Shown here: positions 48,205 to 54,678 of the stretch, piece after piece
Position numbering within the stretch: position 1 is the first letter of the stretch
How the letters are laid out: every line of letters starts with the position of its first letter
NCBI RefSeq assembly: GCF_002499975.2
Contig: NZ_CP052766.1
Location: forward strand, 682,001 to 746,000
Source: Alteromonas pelagimontana
Lineage (GTDB): Bacteria; Pseudomonadota; Gammaproteobacteria; Enterobacterales; Alteromonadaceae
Direction: 5' to 3'
DNA length: 64,000 bases
Position numbers and translations under genes: made by a program
Notes under the pieces: model-generated
Database searches by the model: none
What the model was told of the DNA's origin: nothing
The model's input: only the letters and a program-made list of their open reading frames with translations

Positions 48205-49212
48205 ATGACCTTCCGGCATGCCGCTCTTGCGCTGGCCCTCTCCACCAGTGCTTTTTCCCGCTTTTCCTATGGGTTTGATATCATTGCTCACCGTGGTGCA
48301 TCAGGTTATCTACCTGAGCATACCTTAGAGGCGGCTGCCCTGGCTTACGCACAACATCCGTCTTATATCGAGCAGGATGTGGTAATTACCAAAGATGGTG
48401 TGCCTGTTGTGCTGCACGATATTCATCTGGAAACGGTTACCGATGTCGAAGCGGTTTATCCGCAACGTGCCCGTTCGGACGGTCGATATTATGCGCTGGA
48501 TTTTACCCTTGAGGAATTACGGCAACTACGGGTGCATGAACGACAAAACGAAAAGGGAGAAGCCGTTTTTCCTCATCGTTATCAAGGTGACAAAGCCACT
48601 TTCCGTGTTGCCACGCTAGATGCTCACATTGAGCTTATCCAGCAGCTTAACCGCATTAGCGACCAAGATATTGGTTTCTATGTTGAGATTAAATCACCCC
48701 AATGGCATCGGCAACAGGGAGTGGACATTTCGGCAATCCTGCTCGATACACTAAAAGCAACTAATCTTGCGGGAAAAGACGCCAACCTGTACTTGCAGTG
48801 TTTTGATTTTGCAGAAGTGAAGCGGCTACGGAACGAGCTAGGATTTAAAGGAAAACTGATACAACTTTTAGGCGAAAACAGCTGGGGCGAATCTGTCACC
48901 GACAATGATTGGTTAATGTCTGATGACGGCTTGTCCGAGCTAGCGACAGTAGCTGACGGTGTAGGCCCATGGTTAGGCCAGTTGCTGGATGCTCAAGCAT
49001 TAAAAAAAGCTAAGATAGTGGTCCAGCCCTGGCTGGCAACAGCGCAAAAACAGGGTTTGCTCATTCACCCCTACACATTCCGGGTGGATGCCCTTCCCGC
49101 GGGATTGAGCGAAGAGCAGGTACTAAGTCTTCTTATTGAGCAACTTAAAGTAGACGGCGTTTTTACCGACCAGGTTCCGCCGATAAAACAATTCCTGATG
49201 CAGAACAAGTAA
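48205..49212 (+). CDS. glpQ: GlpQ-type periplasmic glycerophosphodiester phosphodiesterase
   Basis: 335 residues from MTFRHAALALALSTSAF at 48205, one base after the gloA stop; the earlier open frame lies inside gloA. Signal peptide ends near FSYG. Catalytic motifs IAHRGASGYLPEHTLEA, YIEQDVVITKDGVPVVLHD and VEIKSP are intact. Hydrolyses glycerophosphodiesters to glycerol 3-phosphate; no glpT gene is adjacent. Confidence 0.93.
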   Translation: MTFRHAALALALSTSAFSRFSYGFDIIAHRGASGYLPEHTLEAAALAYAQHPSYIEQDVVITKDGVPVVLHDIHLETVTDVEAVYPQRARSDGRYYALDFTLEELRQLRVHERQNEKGEAVFPHRYQGDKATFRVATLDAHIELIQQLNRISDQDIGFYVEIKSPQWHRQQGVDISAILLDTLKATNLAGKDANLYLQCFDFAEVKRLRNELGFKGKLIQLLGENSWGESVTDNDWLMSDDGLSELATVADGVGPWLGQLLDAQALKKAKIVVQPWLATAQKQGLLIHPYTFRVDALPAGLSEEQVLSLLIEQLKVDGVFTDQVPPIKQFLMQNK

Positions 49213-49222
49213 TTGTTACGCA

Positions 49223-50086
49223 TCAGGATTTAGATAAATGAACCACAACCCGCCGGTTAAGCGCTCGCGCATCGCTGTTGGAGTTCGGCGAAATATGGCG
49301 CTTTTCTCCATGCCCCGTCACTTCAATGCGTTCGGCGGGCACGCCTAAAGCTGTAAAATAGTCTTTTACCTGGCTTGCGCGACGAATCGATAACTGCTCA
49401 TTGGTCCATCTGCCGCCATAGCTATCCGTATAGCCATCCAGCAGTACTAATTCAAGGTCGCTATCTTCTTTAAGATACTCACCAATCATTTCGAGTTGCT
49501 TTTGTGCGTAAGCGGTAAGTTCTGTACTGTTTTTTTCGTACGACAACACGGTGTAAGCAATATCGTCGAAACTGAACGGCAGTAAGTTGGAAACGCAAGA
49601 GATAAATTCACGATAGCGGGGAGTAAAATTGCTCGCGTTTAATGACACCGCAACCTTATCATAGCGGTTATACCAGTCCTGATAATAAATGGTTGGCCAG
49701 AAACCCTTTTCCAGTTCGCTTAACATGGTCCAAGCTGCATCTTCAGGAAGATCGCCATTATATTGCTTACGTATTGTCATATCAGCAATAGGTTTAGGGG
49801 CAACGCCTGGCATCCAGGAAGGAGGTACGGAATACACAGCGGCAACATCAAATTTCTTAGGCAGCAACTTCATATCCAGCTCAAATTCCATATTAAGCTG
49901 TTTTGATGCCATACTCGTAAATAATGCATCACCATAACCGGGCAAGGTGTGACTAAGCGTACATTGTAAGCGCGACGCTTCAACCATCTTCCAGTCAGAA
50001 GCATCAACTGCAGCTGCATATTGCCGCATAGCGGCGTGACTCACGGTAGCCACCGCTAACAGACTAAGTAATAACAAGCGCAACAT
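49223..50086 (-). CDS. motY: MotY, sodium-driven flagellar motor T-ring protein
   Basis: 287 residues with a signal peptide (cut near VSHA). An N-terminal MotY-specific domain (MRQYAAAVDASDWKMVE, CTLSHTLPGYGDALFT) is followed by a C-terminal OmpA-like peptidoglycan-binding domain (LLDGYTDSYGGRWTNEQLSI and NRRVVVHL). Points to a Na+-driven polar flagellum. Convergent with glpQ, ten bases apart. Confidence 0.9.
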   Translation of the reverse strand: MLRLLLLSLLAVATVSHAAMRQYAAAVDASDWKMVEASRLQCTLSHTLPGYGDALFTSMASKQLNMEFELDMKLLPKKFDVAAVYSVPPSWMPGVAPKPIADMTIRKQYNGDLPEDAAWTMLSELEKGFWPTIYYQDWYNRYDKVAVSLNASNFTPRYREFISCVSNLLPFSFDDIAYTVLSYEKNSTELTAYAQKQLEMIGEYLKEDSDLELVLLDGYTDSYGGRWTNEQLSIRRASQVKDYFTALGVPAERIEVTGHGEKRHISPNSNSDARALNRRVVVHLSKS

Positions 50087-50328
50087 TGTTCACATTCACC
50101 AGGATTTAAAAGCTTCTCGTTGTAGATATCGCCCGTATGCAGAAAAAGTTTAGCACAGAAATGTCTATAAATAAGATGATGTGATCACTATCATTAAATG
50201 TAGCTCAGCTTCAGGGTGGATACCTCGTCGCATTACTGAGATAATCCACGGCTATTATATCAGCACTGTGCGAACAGCAGTATGCTTTTTACGCAGTGCA
50301 CAAGTTGCAATGGTGGTAAACCTTTTCT

Positions 50329-51012
50329 ATGTCAGATAATAACGCTGCACTCGCTACACGCTTCAGGGGCTATTTTCCTGTCGTCATTGATGTCGAAACG
50401 GCCGGATTTAATGCTGCCACTGATGCACTATTAGAGATAGCGGCAGTGACTTTGAAAATGGACGAAAATGGCGATTTGGTCCCGGCGCAAACTTATCACG
50501 CTCACATAGAACCTTTTGAAGGCGCAAACCTGGAAGCTGCAGCATTAGAGTTCAATGGTATCAATCCACACTGCCTGCTACGTGGCGCCATTAATGAAGC
50601 AGAGGCGATGAAAGCCTTGTGTAAAACCGTACGTAAAGCGCAAAAGGCGGCTGACTGCCAGCGATCAGTGATCGTTGCCCATAACGCCAATTTTGATCTG
50701 AGTTTTGTAAACGCGGCTCTTGCCAGGAGCGATATCAAGCGTACACCTTTCCATCCTTTTGTCTCCTTTGATACCACTACCTTAGCCGGATTGGCAGTAG
50801 GCCAAACGGTGCTGGTAAAAGCTTGCCGCGCTGCCGGTATCGAGTTTGATCAAAAGGAGGCTCACAGTGCGTTATATGATGCTAATCGCACTGCTGAACT
50901 CTATTGCTATATTGTAAATCGGTATAAAGCGCTGGGGGGTTGGCCCTTGTCAACAGGGGGCGATAGCAGTGATACAAGCGATTCGCAGGAAGCGAAAACT
51001 TCTCGCGAGTAA
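50329..51012 (+). CDS. rnt: Rnt, ribonuclease T
   Basis: 227 residues, DEDDh exonuclease: [27 protein letters not shown] and [14 protein letters not shown] carry the catalytic acids and His. Trims 3' ends of tRNA and other stable RNAs. The C-terminal 20 residues are Ser/Asp-rich and probably disordered. Followed by a terminator shared with the convergent peroxiredoxin gene. Confidence 0.95.
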   Translation: MSDNNAALATRFRGYFPVVIDVETAGFNAATDALLEIAAVTLKMDENGDLVPAQTYHAHIEPFEGANLEAAALEFNGINPHCLLRGAINEAEAMKALCKTVRKAQKAADCQRSVIVAHNANFDLSFVNAALARSDIKRTPFHPFVSFDTTTLAGLAVGQTVLVKACRAAGIEFDQKEAHSALYDANRTAELYCYIVNRYKALGGWPLSTGGDSSDTSDSQEAKTSRE

Positions 51013-51093
51013 GAGGTAGGAAGTTAGCGATTGTAGCTGTTTCTTTTTATAGTAAACAAACCTTCTAATCGCAGTGAGAGTAGTCCGTAAATG

Positions 51094-51122
51094 AAAAAAG
51101 CCGCTTTATTAAGCGGCTTTTT
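51094..51122. terminator. Bidirectional terminator between rnt and the peroxiredoxin gene
   Basis: Perfect stem AAAAGCCGCTT / AAGCGGCTTTT with a four-base loop; A-run and T-run on the two sides serve both strands. Confidence 0.92.
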
Positions 51123-51135
51123 ACTAAAAGAGGGA

Positions 51136-51741
51136 TTAGAGAGAATCCGCTTCTTCTGACAAGTATTTTGCTACACCTTCAGGGCTAGCTGACATACCCG
51201 CTTTTCCTTCGGTCCAGCCGGCAGGACATACTTCACCATGCTCTTCATGGAAACTAAGCGCATCAACCATACGTAACATTTCATCAATATTACGGCCAAG
51301 AGGTAAATCGTTTACTACCTGATGGCGCACCAGGCCATCCGCGTCAATCAGGAAAGAACCACGAAACGCCACGCCAGCTTCTGGATGCTCAACATCATAA
51401 GCCTGACAAATCTCATGCTTGGTATCAGCTACCAGAGTATACTTGACAGGGCCAATGCCTCCTTGATTGACTGGCGTGTTTCTCCATGCATTATGAGAAA
51501 ACTGGGAATCAATGGATACACCGATAACTTCCACGCCGCGCTTCTTAAACTCTTCATAACGTTTGTCAAAAGCAATCAATTCAGATGGGCAAACAAACGT
51601 AAAATCTAACGGATAAAAGAAAATGACGGCTTTCTTTCCCTTAATAGTATCGCTCAAGGTGAAAGTATCAACAATTTCACCGCTTCCTAATACAGCCGCT
51701 GCAGTAAAATCCGGGGCTGGACGTCCTACTAATACACTCAT
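51136..51741 (-). CDS. 2-Cys peroxiredoxin (AhpC/TSA family)
   Basis: 201 residues. Peroxidatic Cys in FTFVCPSELIAF (about residue 51) and resolving Cys in HGEVCPAGW, with SLIDADGLVRH-like context (GSFLIDADGLVRHQVV). AGGAG lies six bases before the ATG. Reduces peroxides in the cytoplasm. Monocistronic; no reductase gene (AhpF) is adjacent. Confidence 0.94.
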   Translation of the reverse strand: MSVLVGRPAPDFTAAAVLGSGEIVDTFTLSDTIKGKKAVIFFYPLDFTFVCPSELIAFDKRYEEFKKRGVEVIGVSIDSQFSHNAWRNTPVNQGGIGPVKYTLVADTKHEICQAYDVEHPEAGVAFRGSFLIDADGLVRHQVVNDLPLGRNIDEMLRMVDALSFHEEHGEVCPAGWTEGKAGMSASPEGVAKYLSEEADSL

Positions 51742-51925
51742 GATTCGCTCCTAGTTTTATGAATATTTATTATTCAGCAGCTCGTGGGCGAACTGCCTTT
51801 TATCTTAGCCTTATTAGCCGGAGATTATTATTGGTACACATCGGAAAATAACAACCGGATAAAGCGACTATATTGCTCCGACTTCTCCCGGGCGAAATTA
51901 TTGAATATTGAATAAACAATAAATG

Positions 51926-52020
51926 AAAGGTTCTTAGCCGAACTTCTGGAGCATGGATGCTCCAGCAGAGCCATCAGGGATGATTTTACGGCGTTTCGGG
52001 TAAGAAACCTTTACATATTT
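51926..52020 (+). repeat. R repeat, best-preserved copy
   Basis: About 95 bases bounded by imperfect terminal inverted repeats (AAAGGTTCTTA and TAAGAAACCTTT). Inside are the hairpin TGGAGCA-TGGA-TGCTCCA (51947-51964) and CATCAGGGATGATTTTACGG. Non-coding, between the peroxiredoxin gene and bfd; the remaining spacer sequence has no other feature except the Fur box. Confidence 0.8.
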
Positions 52021-52158
52021 TCACCGCTGATTGTTTTTTTGCTCACTCATGCGGTGCCCTACGACCTCTCGCGCTTAGCAGCAAGTGTAAACAAATTTTC
52101 ACCGGCTCATCAACCTGTTAGACATTAAGGGCATCGTTAGTCTTGCTTTCTAAGTAAA

Positions 52159-52173
52159 TAGCAATTATTATCA
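52159..52173. promoter_or_regulatory. Fur box upstream of bfd
   Basis: TAGCAATTATTATCA, whose complement TGATAATAATTGCTA matches the Fur consensus 7-1-7 dyad TGATAATnATTATCA at 12 of 15 positions. It lies 28 bases before the bfd start, as expected for iron-repressed bfd. Confidence 0.75.
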
Positions 52174-52201
52174 TTCAAGAAGTGGTTGAAAGAGTAACTG
52201 A

Positions 52202-52396
52202 ATGTACATTTGCATGTGTTATGGTGTCACCGACAAAGCAATTCGCCACGCCGTTGAGAATGAAGGCGTTGGTAATATTCGTGAGCTGCGAGAGCATCTT
52301 GCAGTTGGCAGCCAATGCGGTAAGTGCATACAAATGGCGCAACAGGTCATAGATGCCACTATTGTAGACGAATCCCTTTTTAAAGAAGTGTGTTAG
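52202..52396 (+). CDS. bfd: Bfd, bacterioferritin-associated ferredoxin
   Basis: 64 residues with a single [2Fe-2S] site: MYICMCYGVTD at the N-terminus and SQCGKCIQM further on supply the four Cys. Bfd reduces bacterioferritin iron to release it under iron limitation. A Fur box directly upstream agrees with iron-repressed expression. No bfr gene is adjacent. Confidence 0.94.
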   Translation: MYICMCYGVTDKAIRHAVENEGVGNIRELREHLAVGSQCGKCIQMAQQVIDATIVDESLFKEVC

Positions 52397-52453
52397 TTTC
52401 TTTCAATTAATCTATACCTCAACTTCAGTAATTTTTTAGCCCCCTAAGCTTCT

Positions 52454-52675
52454 TTGCTTAAACCTGCCTTTTTTTCTCCCGATAACTTGATAAATAACTG
52501 CGGCAATTTAATCGAAATCTATGGAAATGCCTTAGTGGAATTACTAAGAAATGGAGAGAAGGCTACGGCTAACATCGACGCAATATCATTAGATAAGCAT
52601 CGTTGTTTTCTATCGGTGATAGCTAGTGAGTTAGTGGTATCTGCTTTTGCCCAACGTGATACTAATCAGCTTTAA
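52454..52675 (+). pseudogene. Possible hypothetical gene fragment
   Basis: A 73-codon frame, TTG start without ribosome binding site, ending directly before an S repeat. The middle (NLIEIYGNALVELLRNGEKA, then KHRCFLSVIASELVVSAFAQ) reads like natural protein, so it may be the 3' part of a decayed gene. No family was recognised. Confidence 0.25.
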
Positions 52676-52676
52676 T

Positions 52677-52733
52677 GTGTGATCAGCTCAGAGATAGAGG
52701 AATGCATCTAATCAAGGCACATTGGTGAAGGTG
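52677..52733. repeat. S repeat, copy 2
   Basis: Contains CAGCTCAGAGATAGAGGAAT, then GCATCTAATCAAGG and ACATTGGTGAAGG; aligns with the copy at 30981-31034 over about 50 bases. Confidence 0.7.
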
Positions 52734-52767
52734 GATTAGTATGAGTCATATCAATTAGACACTGACA

Positions 52768-52800
52768 CAAAAAAGCCCGGACAACATGGCCGGGCTTCTT
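52768..52800 (-). terminator. Terminator after grxD
   Basis: Stem AAGCCCGG / CCGGGCTT; read on the minus strand it is followed by a run of six T. Ends the grxD transcript. Confidence 0.88.
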
Positions 52801-52829
52801 ATTAATCTACTTCTACAACAAACAGTGGC

Positions 52830-53198
52830 TTAATTGGCAGCTTGATCGTTTTCAGTTGGAGAACTCTTCGCCGCAGCCTCTTTTACAATTGGCTGGAGTT
52901 CATTTTGCTGGAACATTTCAATGATGATATCGCACCCACCAATAAGCTCGCCATTTACCCATAACTGAGGGAAAGTAGGCCAGTTAGCATACTTTGGCAG
53001 CTCGGCACGTATATCAGGATTCTGCAGAATATCCACATAGGCAAACTGTTCTCCGCATGACATTAATGCCTGCGAAGCCTGCGCTGAGAAACCACAACTA
53101 GGCAGTTTGGGCGAGCCTTTCATATAAAGTAGAATAGGATTTTCTGAAATTTGCTGCTTGATTTTGTCTATTGTAGACGGGCTATCGATATTATCCAT
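52830..53198 (-). CDS. grxD: GrxD, monothiol glutaredoxin (Grx4 type)
   Basis: 122 residues from MDNIDSPSTIDKIKQQ, GAGG six bases upstream; a longer open frame to 53234 lacks a ribosome binding site. Active site CGFS in KLPSCGFSAQASQAL, preceded by LYMKGSPK, and WPTFPQLWVNGELIGGCDII for glutathione binding. CGFS glutaredoxins carry and deliver [2Fe-2S] clusters, which fits its place between bfd and sodB. Confidence 0.95.
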   Translation of the reverse strand: MDNIDSPSTIDKIKQQISENPILLYMKGSPKLPSCGFSAQASQALMSCGEQFAYVDILQNPDIRAELPKYANWPTFPQLWVNGELIGGCDIIIEMFQQNELQPIVKEAAAKSSPTENDQAAN

Positions 53199-53340
53199 CC
53201 GGTTCCTCGCTGGAATGCTGTTCGCGTACACCACTATATGGGCACAGACCGCATTAGTTTCAAGGCTGACCAGTTTAACATAACCACAATCGATTCGTGA
53301 ACCGGGAAAAACTGGTTACCAAAATTTCTCTGTCTATAGG

Positions 53341-53375
53341 TCATCAGGGATGATTTTACGACGTTTCGGATGAGG
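53341..53375 (+). repeat. R repeat, partial copy
   Basis: TCATCAGGGATGATTTTACG followed by ACGTTTCGG: identical to the right half of the copy at 51926-52020 apart from a few bases. The left hairpin half is missing. Confidence 0.7.
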
Positions 53376-53527
53376 AATATTGCTTATTCCTTGAGAGTGC
53401 CTAATTTTTATTCATTCATGCTTGCCTTGCAATTTACTGACTATACTAGAGAATAGAAGATGACTTAACTTATGACTTAAAAAAATCCATCCTGCCCCTA
53501 TATGGCAAAAAAATCATAATTTTGTCA

Positions 53528-53555
53528 TTGGGTTATCTGTTTTTGCCCTTATACT
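53528..53555 (+). promoter_or_regulatory. Probable sodB promoter
   Basis: TTGGGT, 16 bases, TATACT, about 90 bases upstream of sodB. It would give a leader containing the inverted repeat GTGTTGGC (53574-53581) / GCCAACAC (53609-53616). Confidence 0.4.
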
Positions 53556-53644
53556 TAATCTAAGTTGAGACCGGTGTTGGCGCAGGCGATGATTTTGATG
53601 CGCCGCGAGCCAACACGTAAATTAATACCAACATGGAGACTCGT

Positions 53645-54229
53645 ATGGCTTTCGAATTACCCCCACTACCCTATGAAAAGAATGCTCTGGAACCCCATAT
53701 TTCAGCTGAGACGCTGGATTATCACCACGGTAAACACCACGCTACCTACGTGACGAAATTAAATGGTTTGATTGAAGGCACGGATCTGGAAAACAAAAGT
53801 CTTGAGGAAATCATCAAGTCTTCAGAGGGTGGCGTTTTTAACAATGCTGCTCAAACGTGGAACCACACGTTTTTCTGGAACTGCTTAAGCCCCAACGGCG
53901 GCGGCGAGCCAACTGGAGCGTTAGCTGAGGCTATCAACGCAAAATGGGGATCTTTTGCTGATTTTCAGGCCGCGTTTAATGATAAAGCAGTGAACAATTT
54001 TGGCTCTAGCTGGACCTGGTTGGTGAAAACCTCTGATGGTACGCTCGACATCGTGAACACCAGCAATGCTGGTACTCCTATCGCCGATGGCAGCGGCAAG
54101 CCTGTTCTAACTGCAGACATGTGGGAACATGCTTACTATATCGATTACCGAAATGTTCGCCCTAAGTATCTTGAAAATTTCTGGAATGTGGTTAACTGGG
54201 AATTTGCCAGTGAAAACTTTTCCAAGTAA
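53645..54229 (+). CDS. sodB: SodB, iron superoxide dismutase
   Basis: 194 residues from MAFELPPLPYEKNAL; GGAG six bases upstream decides against the ATG four codons earlier. Metal ligands: His in LDYHHGKHHATYV, His in NHTFFWNCL, and Asp and His in DMWEHAYYIDYRN. The Fe-type pattern AAQTWNHTFFW is present. Cytoplasmic superoxide defence. Structured leader and iron-linked neighbours suggest iron-dependent control. Confidence 0.96.
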   Translation: MAFELPPLPYEKNALEPHISAETLDYHHGKHHATYVTKLNGLIEGTDLENKSLEEIIKSSEGGVFNNAAQTWNHTFFWNCLSPNGGGEPTGALAEAINAKWGSFADFQAAFNDKAVNNFGSSWTWLVKTSDGTLDIVNTSNAGTPIADGSGKPVLTADMWEHAYYIDYRNVRPKYLENFWNVVNWEFASENFSK

Positions 54230-54255
54230 ATATCCCATCAGATAATTACTTCAGT

Positions 54256-54281
54256 AAAGCCCGCTTTTGCGGGTTTTTTTA
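54256..54281 (+). terminator. Terminator after sodB
   Basis: AAGCCCGC-TTTT-GCGGG followed by seven T. Confidence 0.92.
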
Positions 54282-54564
54282 TACCTTGTGTTAGCGCGAT
54301 AACACGGAGTGCTTCCTGAGACATCCTCCGGGGCTAGCTTAAATGGCTGTTATTCTGCGTTGCTCTAATTACAAAAGCCCCACCCTTTAACTAAGAACGT
54401 CTTCCTGCAAGCTTAAATGCGCACTTTTCAACTTTTGCTGAGTGATCATTTTTACTCCGAAGCGGTATTGTATCTGCACTTTTCATTGCACTGCCATAAG
54501 CAGAAAAATTCTAAAGCAAAGGATGCTCCTTCGGCATCGCAGGTTGATGCTAATCCGCATAGAT

Positions 54565-54592
54565 GTGGGATGAGCTCAGAGATAGAGGAATA
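54565..54592. repeat. S repeat, partial copy 3
   Basis: GGGATGAGCTCAGAGATAGA followed by GGAATAG; shares the AGCTCAGAGATAGAGGAAT core with copy 2 and then diverges. Confidence 0.65.
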
Positions 54593-54602
54593 GTATAAAG
54601 AC

Positions 54603-54629
54603 TGCCGGAGCAGAAAAGCCTGCTCCGGC
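54603..54629 (-). terminator. Hairpin after the beta-helix gene, probable terminator
   Basis: Perfect ten-base stem GCCGGAGCAG / CTGCTCCGGC with a six-base loop; on the minus strand followed by a short T-rich run (TCTTTAT). Confidence 0.65.
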
Positions 54630-54678
54630 TAATGCGCGAGTAAATTAAACCCGGCGTCGCTGTTGTTGAAACGATTTC

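Larger units (their letters stand above)
54282..54678. other. Intergenic region after sodB
   Basis: About 400 bases without a gene. A stretch at 54331-54373 (GGGGCTAGCTTAAATGGCTG and following) is unexplained. An S repeat core lies at 54565-54592 and a terminator hairpin at 54603-54629. A sequence at 54509-54529 faintly resembles the R hairpin arm. Confidence 0.45.

Noticed and set aside
54509..54529. Possible further R repeat copy
   Set aside because: Only about 16 of 20 bases match, one gap is needed, and the complementary arm is not kept; left out of the repeat list.
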